DNA of 64,000 nt from CBDCVN01 sp965223585 (GCA_965223585.1 CBDCWW010000024.1:124001-188000); one strand, 5' to 3'. Counted from the first letter of the stretch, positions 18,698 through 28,430 are shown. Notes: generated from the sequence alone by a model not told the origin. Translations and numbers: made by a program.

Positions 18698-19669
18698 TTG
18701 CATTTTTTAAGCTTTAAACTTTTAATTGGTAAAATCAAAATTATTTTATTGCCTATCTTGTTAGCAACTATCTTAACGACATTAACGTTTAGCAGCTTTT
18801 TTGGTCAATATTATTGGGTGTTTGAAATTATATCCCATTTTCACATGCAGTATGCAATTGGACTCATTATTTGCTTGCTTATACAATTGCTTATTCCCCG
18901 TAAGAGACTGCATGCTTTATGGTTTTTGCCTGCTTTATCAGCTAATCTACTAATCCTTGGCCCATTTTTCTTGCCACCTACCAAATCAAGTACAAGTACA
19001 ACTGATTACCTGCGTGTGCTTACTATAAATGTTTTTGCACACAATGATACTCTTGAAAAGGTAATTGCTTATATTAATGATTCAAAGGCAAATATAGTTT
19101 TACTTTCAGAGGCTAGGCCAGAATTTATGGCCCTGTTGAACAAAACAATAAGTAAAGAGTACCTACACATTCATGATGCTTCACAGCGTGGACATTTTGG
19201 TATTGCATTACTTAGCAAGCATCCTCTAATAAAGTCACAGACAAACCGACTAGGCATTAGGCAGTATCCATCTATTGAAGCGGCTATTGATTGGCAAGGT
19301 AATTTGGTGAGAGTTTATGGAGTTCATCCAAATCCACCAATTAGTGCTCGTGAAACAAAATGGCGAGATAGTGAGTTAGCAGCTATTGGAGAAGTTTTAG
19401 CTAGCAAATCAGATCCACTTATTTTAATGGGTGATCTTAATGCTGCCCCTTGGTCGTACATTACACAGCAACTTTCTGCTAAGGCAGGCTTGCAGCATGC
19501 AGCTTTAGGCCATGGAATCTGGCCTACGTGGCGTTTGGGTAGCATCTTGCTAGGTACTCCCATTGATAGTATTCTTGTGTCGTCTCAGTGGGTAGTTAAG
19601 GCCTATAACATAGGAGAAGATGTTGGTTCTGATCATTACCCTGTTATAGCTGATTTGGTGTTGCCCTAG
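18698..19669 (+). CDS. Membrane-anchored endonuclease/exonuclease/phosphatase family protein
   Basis: This 323-residue protein has three N-terminal hydrophobic helices (about residues 7-85) followed by an EEP-fold domain. Fold motifs seen are VLTINVFAHNDT, the metal-binding Glu in NIVLLSEARPEF, MGDLNAAPW and the terminal GSDHYPVIAD with the catalytic Asp-His. The catalytic domain should face the outside of the cytoplasmic membrane if the three helices place it there. Members cleave phosphodiesters in nucleic acids, lipids or nucleotides; the substrate is unknown. The start is a TTG; an internal ATG would remove the first helix. It is a single gene between the structured region and an IS remnant. 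Confidence 0.8.
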   Translation: MHFLSFKLLIGKIKIILLPILLATILTTLTFSSFFGQYYWVFEIISHFHMQYAIGLIICLLIQLLIPRKRLHALWFLPALSANLLILGPFFLPPTKSSTSTTDYLRVLTINVFAHNDTLEKVIAYINDSKANIVLLSEARPEFMALLNKTISKEYLHIHDASQRGHFGIALLSKHPLIKSQTNRLGIRQYPSIEAAIDWQGNLVRVYGVHPNPPISARETKWRDSELAAIGEVLASKSDPLILMGDLNAAPWSYITQQLSAKAGLQHAALGHGIWPTWRLGSILLGTPIDSILVSSQWVVKAYNIGEDVGSDHYPVIADLVLP

Positions 19670-19723
19670 TGAAATGTGGTTTGTTTGCTCGAGGCTCCGA
19701 AAACTAAAAGTGGGTTCCGAAAA

Positions 19724-19737
19724 ACCTCGGAGGTTTC
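19724..19737. repeat. AACCTCGGAGGTT palindrome
   Basis: The sequence AAACCTCGGAGGTTT, within a GTTCCGAAAAAC context, is a short perfect-arm palindrome. A related palindrome, AAACCTCCGAGGTTT, lies at 55747-55761. Both are intergenic and near mobile or defence genes. Confidence 0.5.
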
Positions 19738-19802
19738 TCTGAATCCAGCGCAACAATTTGCCAACCTATACTAAAAACGGGTTAAAACTGGACATTTGAA
19801 AA

Positions 19803-20046
19803 GCTCAGATAGTGGAGGACTAGAAAAACAGGTAGAAGATAAGTCACTATTCTGAGCATGATAAACATAAACTTCAAACCTGAAGAGATAGAAGTCCTCA
19901 ACTATGAAAGATACCATCACCCTCACCCTAAAGTCCAACAAAGAATGCATGCACTATATCTAAAATCCCAAGGATTCAATCACCAATGGATAATGATAGT
20001 TTGTGGAATCAGATCAAGAACTACACTCTCTACTTGGTTAATTTAA
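19803..20046 (+). mobile_element. IS630-type transposase remnant
   Basis: A 62-residue open frame from ATG 19858 reads as the N-terminal helix-turn-helix of an IS630/Tc1-type transposase: FKPEEIEVLNYERYHHPHPK, then ALYLKSQGFNHQWIMIVCGI and TLSTWL. It then meets a stop, and no DDE catalytic domain follows in any frame. Just upstream, GCTCAGATAGTG (19803-19814) and CACTATTCTGAGC (19845-19857) form an inverted pair, perhaps part of the original end. The element is dead. Its right boundary cannot be defined. Confidence 0.6.
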
Positions 20047-20208
20047 ATATATGAATGCAGCTTTTTGAATTTGCAAATAATTCGTCACTGACTATCAAAA
20101 TTAAAGAATAATGCTACTTGCCAGAAAAATACATGGTAGAAATTAATGAGGTTCTGAAATTGCACCTAGCAATATAATATCTCCAGACAATAGGGTATAT
20201 TATTCAAT

Positions 20209-20463
20209 ATGAATCAACAAATCACCCTAGAAATCTCTTCAGAAAGTTTACTGAGCCTTAAACTCATGCCAAATGAAATAGCAAATGAATTACGCTTGGC
20301 AGCTGCTATGAAATTTTATGAATTGGGTAAATTATCCTCAGGAGCAGCAGCCACTTTAGCAGGTATTCCTAAGCCTTTGTTTTTGATGAAATTAACAGAT
20401 TATGGTATTGACAGTTTTGATTTAACTGATGAAGATTTCCAGCTCGAGACACGTCTTGCCTAA
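20209..20463 (+). CDS. UPF0175 family antitoxin
   Basis: This 84-residue protein contains the small helical DNA-binding pattern of UPF0175 antitoxins: LPNEIANELRLAAAMKFYELGKLSSGAAATLAGIPK (quoted in spirit, core AAMKFYELGKLSSGAAATLA). These are usually paired with DUF3368/PIN-like toxins, and a decayed toxin gene of that type overlaps its end. The mature antitoxin would bind both the toxin and the operon promoter. A TATATT box ends 7 nt before the ATG, and there is no ribosome site, so a leaderless start is likely. Confidence 0.75.
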   Translation: MNQQITLEISSESLLSLKLMPNEIANELRLAAAMKFYELGKLSSGAAATLAGIPKPLFLMKLTDYGIDSFDLTDEDFQLETRLA

Positions 20464-20869
20464 AATTGTTTGTAACACCTCTCCATTACAATATCTCCAT
20501 CAGTTAGAGCTTTTGCACATTCTTCCTAAGTTAGCTGATGAAATCATTGTACCTGAAGCTGTTGTATAGGAACTTAGTGCTGGGCATGCTATGGGAGTAA
20601 ATGTTCCCCAGCCTAGAGAATTTGATTGGCTTACAATTAAAGACCCCAAGGGCTTGCCTGTTTTGCCTCTAGTCACCGATTTGGGAAAAGGTGAAATAGA
20701 AGTTTTAGCATTGGCCCTTGAGGATACTGAACTAGTTGCTGTTTTGGATGATAGGTTAGCCAGAACCTTTGCTCAATCTATAGGTGTTGCTTTCACAGGA
20801 ACATTAGGATTGCTACTTGATGCAAAACAAAAACACCTCATTGAAGATGTGGCCGAAGTGGTGTTCTAA
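20456..20869 (+). pseudogene. DUF3368 (PIN-like) toxin with an in-frame amber codon
   Basis: Reading from a TTG that overlaps the antitoxin stop, the frame encodes a complete DUF3368-type protein: IVCNTSPLQYLHQLELLHIL, then EIIVPEAVV, a TAG at 20567-20569, then ELSAGHAMG and the C-terminal half with DLGKGEIEVLALA and AVLDDRLAR. These are PIN-fold motifs with the acidic positions present. Apart from the amber codon, no other lesion is visible, so a single substitution (perhaps from GAG or CAG) inactivated the toxin. The second half has its own ATG (20591) but would lack the first catalytic Asp. The intact antitoxin is retained. Confidence 0.75.
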
Positions 20870-20877
20870 GCATTTGA

Positions 20878-20901
20878 GTTAGGTGCGCACACGCACCCTA
20901 C
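20878..20901. repeat. GTAGGGTGCG palindrome overlapping the carB stop
   Basis: GTTAGGTGCG and CGCACCCTAC arms flank CACA. The TAG stop of carB on the minus strand is supplied by this palindrome. It lies between two convergent genes, where a bidirectional terminator would be expected, but no T-run follows. Confidence 0.55.
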
Positions 20902-23900
20902 GATTCTATGCTTTGTTGTAGCGCCATAATTGTCAGCTCCTCCCCTTGAGCAGCCTTTAAAGACTTTACTAGCCATTTCGCTGCCTCAATAGTACTAAAA
21001 TAAGCTATACCTTTCTCGAGAGCTCCCCGTAATTTAGGGGTATGCTGAACATCCACAAGCAAATTATAATCATCAGTGTCATAACTAACATCAAAACCTA
21101 AATCCTGAAAGTCTTTACTAATTTCTTCTAAGCCTTCACCCACCAATAAAACTGTGCCGCTTTGGGGCAACTTAACATTAGCACCTAATTGTGCTTTGTA
21201 ATAAGCAAGATAAGGATCTTTGTCTATGCCCATACTCTCACCAGTCGAGCGCATTTCTGGCCCCAAAACAGGCAAAACCCCTTTAAATTTCAAAAAGGGC
21301 AAAATAACTTCTTTAACACTGTAAAAATCAGGCTTGGGTGTTTCAGTAAAGCCAATCTCTTTTAGAGTTTTACCTGCAGCAATAAGTGCAGCATACTTAG
21401 CTAAAGGATGCCCAATAGCTTTAGAAAGATAGGGAATAGTCCGACTTGCTCTAGGATTAGCCTCTATAACAAATACTTGATCATCTTTAATAACATATTG
21501 AATATTTATTAAACCCCTTACGCCTATAGCCTTAGCAAGCTTTAAACTATAGTCAATAATGGTATCTAACACAGCTTGAGAAAAAGAAACTGGTGGAGTT
21601 ATACAAGCACTATCACCAGAATGTATTCCTGCTGCTTCAATATGTTCCATTATGCCAGCAACCACAGCTATTTCTCCATCACAAAGGGCATCTACATCTA
21701 CTTCTTGTGCTCCTGCTATAAAACTATCTACCAAAATAGAAGGGTTTTCTGGTAGATCAGCATAAACTTCATTCAAATAACCTTCAAGCTCTGTTTTATT
21801 ATAAACAGTTAACATAGCCCGTCCACCTAGCACATAGCTAGGCCGTACCATTACAGGATAACCGATTTCAGCAGCCAACTTTATAGTTTCTTCGGGGGTT
21901 ATAGCTACTCCACCTTTAGGTTGAGGAATACCTAGCCGTGAGCAAAGATCATTAAAGCACTGCCTATCTTCAGCTTCATGGATTGCTTTAGCAGATGTCC
22001 CCCAAATAGGTGCTCCTGCCTCTGTTAAACTATTAGCCAATTTTAATGGCGTTTGTCCTCCAAGTTGCACAATAACTCCAACAGGCTTTTCGTGTTCTAT
22101 AATATTAAGAACATCTTCAAAAGTAAGCGGTTCAAAATAAAGCCTATCAGCAGTGTCATAATCTGTGGATACTGTCTCGGGGTTAGAATTAACCATAATA
22201 GTTTCATAGCCTGCTTCGCGTAGCGCCCACACTGCATGAACTGTGGCATAGTCAAACTCTACACCCTGTCCTATACGATTAGGCCCAGAACCTAAAATAA
22301 TTACCTTTTCTTTCTCAGTCTCCCCTACTTCATCTTCCCATTCATAAGTGCTGTAGTGATAAGGAGTATAAGCTTCAAATTCTGCTGCACAGGTGTCTAC
22401 AGTTTTATAGACTGGGTTTACCTTACGCAATTTGCGACTCTGAACTTTATCTATACCCGTAAGAGCAGCTATATCACTGTCAGAAAAACCAATGCGTTTA
22501 ACCTCGCACCACAAATCCTCATCCCACTCACTAGGCTGGGGTAAATCTTTTATTTCCTGTTCAACTTCAATAATTTCTCTAAGCTGTGCTAAAAACCAAG
22601 GGTCAATTTGGGTTTTTTCTTGTAAGTATTTTAAGCTTGTTTTACGCCTTAATAGCTCTAAAATTGCAGGTAAGCGTTTAGGATTAGGTGTTGTAAGCTG
22701 TTCTTCAAGCACTTCTGGGGATAAGCCTTTGGTTTCTGAACGTACATCTAACTCGAGTGAACGCAAAGCCTTTAAAAGCGATTCTTTAAAAGTACGTCCA
22801 ATTGCCATTACCTCGCCAACACTACGCATTTGTGTGCCTAATTCGTCAGTAGTAGCAAATTTTTCAAAGGCAAACCGTGGGACTTTAGTGACAACATAAT
22901 CAATAGCTGGTTCGAATGCTGCTGTTGTTTCACGCGTAATATCGTTAGGTAATTCATCAAGATGGTAGCCAACTGCTAAAAGTGCTGCAATCTTTGCTAT
23001 CGGGTAGCCTGTAGCTTTAGAGGCTAGAGCTGAAGAACGTGAGACTCGAGGATTCATCTCAATGACAATTACCTCGCCATTTTTGGGATTAACAGCAAAC
23101 TGAATGTTAGAACCACCAGTATCTACGCCAATCTCGCGAATAATAGCAATAGCAGCATCACGAAGTTCTTGATACTCTTTATCTGATAAAGTTTGGGCAG
23201 GCGCTACAGTAATAGAGTCCCCTGTGTGAACACCCATAGGATCAAAGTTTTCAATAGAACAGATAATGACTACTGTGTCATTGTGATCACGCATAACCTC
23301 TAGTTCATATTCTTTCCAGCCTAAAACAGATTGCTCTATTAGCACACTGCTGACAGGAGAGTCTTGTAAACCTTGATTAACTATTTTAGTAAAGCTTTCT
23401 TGATCATAGCCTACTCCACCGCCAGTACCTCCTAAAGTGAAGCTAGGGCGAACAATAGCAGGATAACCAATCTTGTCAACAAACCCTAAAGCTTCTCCTA
23501 AGCTAGTGACTAATTTACCCTGAGGAGTCTTAAGGCCAATTTTATCCATAGCCTCTTTAAAAAGCTCTCTATCTTCACCCTTATTAATAGCTTCATAATT
23601 AGCACCAATAAGCTGGGTATTATACTTTTCTAAAATCCCTGCTTCAAAAAGTTCCTTGGCTAGATTTAAAGCTGTTTGTCCCCCTAGAGTAGGTAAAATA
23701 GCTTCGGGTTTTTCCTCAACAATAACTTTTTCTACAAATTCCTTTGTTAAGGGTTCTATGTAGGTTCGATCAGCAATTTCAGGGTCAGTCATAATAGTAG
23801 CAGGGTTAGAATTAATAAGCACTACTTCAAACCCCACACCACGCAAGGCCTTACAAGCTTGAGTACCCGAATAATCAAACTCGGCTGCTTGGCCTATAAC

Positions 23901-23954
23901 AATAGGCCCTGAGCCAAGGATAAGGATTTTCTTTAAATCTGTACGTTTGGGCAA
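20898..23954 (-). CDS. carB: Carbamoyl-phosphate synthase large subunit
   Basis: This is a 1018-residue protein. The two homologous ATP-grasp halves are visible: ILILGSGPIVIGQAAEFDYSG near residue 10 and VIILGSGPNRIGQGVEFDY near 555, each followed by EMNPRVSRSSALASKATGYP and EANPRASRTIPYLSKAIGHP metal-binding segments. The C-terminal MGS-like regulatory domain starts near 925. The enzyme makes carbamoyl phosphate from bicarbonate, ammonia (from CarA glutamine) and two ATP for arginine and pyrimidine synthesis. It is a little shorter than E. coli CarB (1073). The start is TTG after AAAAGGAA. carA is not adjacent, so the subunits are encoded at separate loci. Confidence 0.95.
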   Translation of the reverse strand: MPKRTDLKKILILGSGPIVIGQAAEFDYSGTQACKALRGVGFEVVLINSNPATIMTDPEIADRTYIEPLTKEFVEKVIVEEKPEAILPTLGGQTALNLAKELFEAGILEKYNTQLIGANYEAINKGEDRELFKEAMDKIGLKTPQGKLVTSLGEALGFVDKIGYPAIVRPSFTLGGTGGGVGYDQESFTKIVNQGLQDSPVSSVLIEQSVLGWKEYELEVMRDHNDTVVIICSIENFDPMGVHTGDSITVAPAQTLSDKEYQELRDAAIAIIREIGVDTGGSNIQFAVNPKNGEVIVIEMNPRVSRSSALASKATGYPIAKIAALLAVGYHLDELPNDITRETTAAFEPAIDYVVTKVPRFAFEKFATTDELGTQMRSVGEVMAIGRTFKESLLKALRSLELDVRSETKGLSPEVLEEQLTTPNPKRLPAILELLRRKTSLKYLQEKTQIDPWFLAQLREIIEVEQEIKDLPQPSEWDEDLWCEVKRIGFSDSDIAALTGIDKVQSRKLRKVNPVYKTVDTCAAEFEAYTPYHYSTYEWEDEVGETEKEKVIILGSGPNRIGQGVEFDYATVHAVWALREAGYETIMVNSNPETVSTDYDTADRLYFEPLTFEDVLNIIEHEKPVGVIVQLGGQTPLKLANSLTEAGAPIWGTSAKAIHEAEDRQCFNDLCSRLGIPQPKGGVAITPEETIKLAAEIGYPVMVRPSYVLGGRAMLTVYNKTELEGYLNEVYADLPENPSILVDSFIAGAQEVDVDALCDGEIAVVAGIMEHIEAAGIHSGDSACITPPVSFSQAVLDTIIDYSLKLAKAIGVRGLINIQYVIKDDQVFVIEANPRASRTIPYLSKAIGHPLAKYAALIAAGKTLKEIGFTETPKPDFYSVKEVILPFLKFKGVLPVLGPEMRSTGESMGIDKDPYLAYYKAQLGANVKLPQSGTVLLVGEGLEEISKDFQDLGFDVSYDTDDYNLLVDVQHTPKLRGALEKGIAYFSTIEAAKWLVKSLKAAQGEELTIMALQQSIES

Positions 23955-24199
23955 TAGAGTTGTTCCTTTTATAAGTCAATATTTGTTAAACAGTAGACCA
24001 TATGCAAGATAAAAATAAAAGTTCAGAATATTTCCAGAGTTTATTTTTCTTCCCAAAGATATGACGCTCTTGCTACAGGTGAGCTTTTCGGAAGTTTGAC
24101 ACGAAAAACCTACCCCCTAAAAGCCCTTAACAAAGGGGATTTAGGGGGGCTGCCCCAAGAATCCAATCTCATTTAATTTTGCTTATCTAGTATCTATAC
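23955..24199. other. Intergenic region with noncoding repeat tail
   Basis: The 245 bp between carB and the lipoprotein gene hold the carB promoter region and, at 24105-24182, a CCCCCTAAAAGCCC / GGGGATTTAGGGGG inverted stretch with a tail like that at 6120-6160. No gene is seen. Confidence 0.4.
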
Positions 24200-25555
24200 T
24201 TACTGATCTACCCCCATAATTTCACCTGTTGAAATTTTCAGCTTAGCTATGTAGGCATCTGAATCACCATAACTTGCTGAGCTTCCTGTTAATAAGTTAC
24301 CCTCAGTATAACCTGTAATATAAAGAGCACCACTCACAGCTACGTCCGAAGCTATATCTTTAGAGCCTGAACCATAGTTATCCTTAGCAAACTGGGTAAA
24401 CCATTGTCGAGCACCTGAACTATTGTATTTTTCAACAATAATGTCTTCTTCGCCTGCATTTGTAAAATTAGGAAGGGAGTTAGTAGTATTTCCTGTTACA
24501 TAAACAAAGTCATTACTGTCGATAGCAAGTGCTCCAACTCTAATATCCGAAACTGGAACAGGGGATCCAATTCTTTTTACAAAAAACTCTTTGGTTGTCG
24601 AATGGTGCATCTTAAGAAGGTAACCCCCTTCAGATAAGTTGACAGAACGTTTTTGAAAGGTGATATAAATATGGTTATTGCTGTCTGTAGCTACGTCCTC
24701 AGGGTAGTCATCTGAAGTAGAACTGTAGGCAAATCTTTCAGAGAGAAAAGCTAATCTCCTAGTGTACTTATAAAGTTTCACATCCTTTTTCCGACTACCA
24801 TTATTAAAAACGGTTACAACAATTACCTCATCATCACTGTTGATTGTCATGGCAGGGGTGGAATATACAGAATTTGGTAAAGCTATGGTTCTAAGTAACT
24901 TGCCTAAAGAACTATATCGCCTGATAGTATAGTGAGTACTATCTTCACTTAAAACATAAACTTCATTCCTATTATTAATCGCAATGTCAACAACATAATC
25001 TCCATCCTTAGTGCCAAACTGCTTACCCCACAGTATCTCACCTTGAGGACGATACTTTATCAGAAAAATATCACTGCCACCTATTTGAAAACCGCCTAAA
25101 GCGTTATTTGTGTTTCCAGTAACATAAATGTTACCTGAACTGTCAACAGCAACTCGCGATGCGTAAGTTGTCGATCTACCACCGAACTGAATTCCCCAGC
25201 GTTTTAAGCCACTGGTATCGTATCTACGTAAAAAGCCATCCTGAAAGCCTATACGGTCTCCATCCAGACTTCCCCTAGTGTAACCTGTTACATAAACATT
25301 AGAATCATACGTAGCAACTCCAGATGCACGATCTCCTTCAGGTGTTGCAAAGTCCATAGTTGCAAGAACAGATTCAGGCAAACTGGGTTCTTGAGATACT
25401 ACATCTGTAGGCAAAGCAGTTTGTGAACAAGCCGCTAAAAGCATAATGCCTATAAGAACAAGTCCTAAAAGCCCTTGCTTTAATAATAAACTGGTAAACC
25501 TTACTTGACTAGATACTACTAACCTAGTGAATAAAAAACTAATATTATTTTTCAT
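24200..25555 (-). CDS. Lipoprotein with SBBP-type beta-propeller repeats
   Basis: This 451-residue protein has a lipoprotein signal with the lipobox LLAAC (Cys at residue 44). After a short linker, about eight repeats follow the SBBP pattern: ATYDSNVYVTGYTRGSLDG, ASRVAVDSSGNIYVTGNTNN, AIDSNDFVYVTGNTTNSL and DVAVSGALYITGYTEGNL. These form a beta-propeller displayed outside the inner membrane. The name VTGYT-type repeats comes from Leptospira and myxobacterial proteins; function is generally unknown. A ribosome site, TAAGGAG, precedes the ATG by 6 nt. The gene is single, with long intergenic DNA upstream. Confidence 0.85.
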   Translation of the reverse strand: MKNNISFLFTRLVVSSQVRFTSLLLKQGLLGLVLIGIMLLAACSQTALPTDVVSQEPSLPESVLATMDFATPEGDRASGVATYDSNVYVTGYTRGSLDGDRIGFQDGFLRRYDTSGLKRWGIQFGGRSTTYASRVAVDSSGNIYVTGNTNNALGGFQIGGSDIFLIKYRPQGEILWGKQFGTKDGDYVVDIAINNRNEVYVLSEDSTHYTIRRYSSLGKLLRTIALPNSVYSTPAMTINSDDEVIVVTVFNNGSRKKDVKLYKYTRRLAFLSERFAYSSTSDDYPEDVATDSNNHIYITFQKRSVNLSEGGYLLKMHHSTTKEFFVKRIGSPVPVSDIRVGALAIDSNDFVYVTGNTTNSLPNFTNAGEEDIIVEKYNSSGARQWFTQFAKDNYGSGSKDIASDVAVSGALYITGYTEGNLLTGSSASYGDSDAYIAKLKISTGEIMGVDQ

Positions 25556-26345
25556 AATGAACTCCTTAAAAGTGTTTCAGCGGGATTTCCCTCGCTTATG
25601 ATTAAAGTTTAGAAAAGCAGTTATGATATCATCTTTCCTTTCTATAGCACAATGGGTAAATTGCTTTTTGGGACAGGGTTTGTGATAAAACTAGGGTCAC
25701 ACATTGCTATGTGTCCCATTCGAAAGGTTGACCTATAGTTAATTAAGAGCATTAACATGCTTATGAACATAATTAGCTCCTTTCTGAAGCAAGAAATAGT
25801 TAGTGCTATTTCTTTACACTATTTAGCTTAAAAACCAAACGGCAAATTATCATAAAAAAAACGTAAAAAAAACGGCAGTTTTTCGCTTAGTCTTTGCTGA
25901 AAGGGCAATTCAAGATAGGAAGTGTCTGAACTTTGATTCGTGTGATTATAAAGATTAACTATGATTTAACAACACTAGAAGCAATGAAAAGGCAGGGCGT
26001 TCAACGATTAATTGTAATTAGTGCTTCAGGCGTAGGTGATAGCAAGAGTAATCAATGCGCAGTAGAGTCTCAATAGGGGCAAATGCTCGAGTGTTATCAT
26101 GTCTTCGCATTTACCTCCTTTGCTGACACAGTCAAGTGATAGCGGTGGCAACTCTAGTAAATTTGTAGGAAGGGATTATGTGCTTGCTCTTTGGCAGAAA
26201 ATCATATAATTTCAATCAGGACAAGTACATAGGTATAGGTTTAAAATTTGATATAAACTAAACAAGGACAGACACACAAATCTGCCCTTACTAGGTTGAT
26301 ATTTTGATTTTAATGGAGAACTGCTTCTCCACCTAAGTCTTATAA
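25556..26345. other. Long intergenic region with gene debris
   Basis: About 790 bp carry no intact gene. They include a short ACACAT/ATGTGT palindrome near 25700, an A-rich tract near 25855-25880, a half-copy of the TGTCTGAACT repeat at 25923-25975 and a fragment of an NAD(P)-binding protein right after it. The region looks like decayed former coding sequence. Confidence 0.5.
25978..26076 (+). pseudogene. Fragment of an NAD(P)-binding (SDR/NmrA-like) protein
   Basis: Thirty-two codons encode EAMKRQGVQRLIVISASGVG followed by DSKSN and a few more residues before TAG. The core strongly resembles the central strand of atypical short-chain dehydrogenases (VKRLIVISAxGVGDS). Neither the Rossmann N-terminus nor the rest is present. 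It directly follows a TGTCTGAACT-type repeat, so insertion or recombination there may have removed the rest. Confidence 0.5.
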
Positions 26346-26612
26346 TTAGACAGTCATACTTCTTACAATGCCATCAACTTCACCGGGTAAGGAAATGTAC
26401 CAATCACTGACAGAATTACGTCTTAGATGAGCAATCTCGTTTTTATTTTTGTAATTAATAACTAAGTCATAACCTAGCTCAACAGAATGAATTTCTAACA
26501 GCTTTGTTTGATCGATTTTGTTGTTTAAATAGAGTACTGCATCTTCAATTAATACAGTATCACTGTCAGGCAAGTCACCTACTATTTTCACCTTGTAGCC
26601 AGCAATGTTCAT
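26346..26612 (-). CDS. Hypothetical 88-residue protein
   Basis: I do not recognise this family. The protein is small, soluble and predicted mostly beta, with MNIAGYKVKIVGDLPDSDTV at the start and a GEVDGIVRSMTV end. No signal peptide or catalytic motif is visible. A strong extended -10, TGCTATAAT, ends 8 nt before the ATG, so it is very probably transcribed with little or no leader. It is divergent from proS, with 108 bp between the starts. Confidence 0.6.
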   Translation of the reverse strand: MNIAGYKVKIVGDLPDSDTVLIEDAVLYLNNKIDQTKLLEIHSVELGYDLVINYKNKNEIAHLRRNSVSDWYISLPGEVDGIVRSMTV

Positions 26613-26618
26613 AGTGAA

Positions 26619-26629
26619 ATATTATAGCA
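26619..26629 (-). promoter_or_regulatory. Extended -10 promoter for the 88-residue protein
   Basis: The minus strand reads TGCTATAAT followed by ATTTCACT and the ATG at 26612. The -35 element is poor, as expected with an extended -10. It is one of several -10-like boxes in the window that lie 6-8 nt before a start codon. Confidence 0.5.
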
Positions 26630-26720
26630 CTGTGATTCTGAGCAGACAGTGTAAAAGTTTTGTTAAGACCTTATTTAAACTTTAAATCTTAAAGCGTATC
26701 TGTTTGTTAAGCTATGAGAT

Positions 26721-28169
26721 ATGGCAAAAAATAAGAGATTAACCCCTCAAAGTGAAGATTTTAGTGCTTGGTACAATGAAGTAGTTTATAAAGCTGATCT
26801 TGCTGATTTGTCACCTGTGCGTGGTAGCATGGTGATTCGGCCTTATGGTTATGCTCTCTGGGAAAACATTCAGCGTAATTTAGATGATATGTTTAAAGCT
26901 ACAGGACATGAAAATCTTTATTTTCCTTTGCTTATACCCATGAGTTTTTTTGAGCGTGAAGCTGACCATGTTGAAGGTTTTTCGCCTGAGTTAGCAGTTG
27001 TAACACATGCTGGTGGTAAAGAGCTTGAGGAACCCTTAGCAATCCGGCCTACTAGTGAAACTATTATTGGCGAGATGTATAGCAAGTGGGTGCAATCCTA
27101 TCGTGACCTACCTTTATTATACAATCAGTGGTGCAACGTTTTACGTTGGGAAATGCGTACCCGCCCTTTTTTGCGCACTACTGAATTTTTATGGCAAGAA
27201 GGTCATACTGCCCACGCAACAGCAAAAGAAGCTATAGCTGAAACTGAGCAAATGTTGAAAATTTATGCTAGTTTCGCTGAAGATTTTGGAGCTATTCCAG
27301 TAATTCGCGGTGAAAAAACTGCTAGTGAACGCTTTGCGGGTGCAGAGATGACCCTGACTATTGAAGCAATGATGCGAGACAATAAGGCCTTGCAATTGGC
27401 AACTAGTCATTACTTAGGTACAAAATTTGCTGAAGCTTTTAATATAGATTTTACTGATGAAAACAATCAACAAGCTTTTGCTCATACTACTAGTTGGGGG
27501 CTGACTACTCGCTTTATTGGCGCAACCGTAATGACTCATGGTGATGACAAGGGGCTTATCCTACCTCCTAGACTAGCACCTTATCAAGTAGTCATCGTGC
27601 CCATTTATAAAGCTACTAATTCAGAAGATAAAGTTAACGTTTTAGAAAAAGTACAGAAACTAAAATCTCAACTTAATAGTGAAGGTGTGCGAATAAAAGT
27701 AGATCAGCGTGAGGGCATAAGTCCGGGCTTTAAGTTCAATGAGTGGGAACAAAAGGGAGCACCTTTGCGCATAGAGCTTGGACCTAAGGATCTAGAAAAA
27801 GGCACCTTTTTACTAGCCAATCGCTTAGCTGAGGGTAAGGAAGAAATTGGGCTTGATAATGCTGTAGAAGTGGTGAAAGCAAAACTGGAAGATTTTCATA
27901 ATAATTTATTTGAGCGGGCTCGAGCCTTCAAAGAAACCCACATATTTGAAGTAAAAGATTTTACAGAATTCAAAGAGAGGGTTGAAGAAGGATTTGTATA
28001 TGCTGCTCATTGTGGTGAGGCTGAGAGTGAGAAATTTATCCAAGAGCAAACAGGGGCAACCCCTCGTTGTATTCCTTTTGAAGGTCCTAGTGCTGGAGAG
28101 ATAAACTGTATCCACACTGGTAAGCCAAGCGCATATCCTCGCAAAGTGATATTTGCAAAAGCTTACTAG
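26721..28169 (+). CDS. proS: Prolyl-tRNA synthetase, short archaeal/eukaryote-type
   Basis: This 482-residue class II aminoacyl-tRNA synthetase lacks the inserted editing domain of typical bacterial ProRS. Its opening SEDFSAWYNEVVYKADLAD and VRGSMVIRPYGYALWENIQ are the eukaryote/archaeal-type signatures. Motif 2 (LYNQWCNVLRWEMRTRPFLR) and motif 3 (the GATVMTHGDDKGLILPPRLA region) are intact. The C-terminal zinc/cysteine-containing extension (AHCGEAESEKF, then CIPFEGPSAG) is present. This form occurs in Thermus/Deinococcus, Bacteroidota, mycoplasmas and some others. It charges tRNA-Pro with proline in the cytoplasm. It is the only synthetase gene in the window. Confidence 0.95.
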   Translation: MAKNKRLTPQSEDFSAWYNEVVYKADLADLSPVRGSMVIRPYGYALWENIQRNLDDMFKATGHENLYFPLLIPMSFFEREADHVEGFSPELAVVTHAGGKELEEPLAIRPTSETIIGEMYSKWVQSYRDLPLLYNQWCNVLRWEMRTRPFLRTTEFLWQEGHTAHATAKEAIAETEQMLKIYASFAEDFGAIPVIRGEKTASERFAGAEMTLTIEAMMRDNKALQLATSHYLGTKFAEAFNIDFTDENNQQAFAHTTSWGLTTRFIGATVMTHGDDKGLILPPRLAPYQVVIVPIYKATNSEDKVNVLEKVQKLKSQLNSEGVRIKVDQREGISPGFKFNEWEQKGAPLRIELGPKDLEKGTFLLANRLAEGKEEIGLDNAVEVVKAKLEDFHNNLFERARAFKETHIFEVKDFTEFKERVEEGFVYAAHCGEAESEKFIQEQTGATPRCIPFEGPSAGEINCIHTGKPSAYPRKVIFAKAY

Positions 28170-28430
28170 GTAGGGATGCCAAAACTTAGTTAATTTTTAG
28201 TTTCTGATCAACTATGAAAAAGTTTTTATGTTTTTAAGAACTCATTAAGAAAAATCAGCTTAAAATTAAGATAGCGTTTGCAAATTTAATTATTGCAGAT
28301 GTTATAGAGTGTCTATAAGAGTTTGTCAGGAACCTCATAGTCCTACCCTTGCCTGCCCTAAGGATTAAGTGTTAAGCTAGGAACTAACCTAATAGACTCG
28401 GTACTCAGTGGAACTTATTTGGAGGACCTG

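Noticed and set aside
22910..22930. GGTTCGAATGC, resembling a tRNA T-arm
   Set aside because: It lies inside carB and no acceptor stem or anticodon arm can be drawn around it. No tRNA was found in the window.
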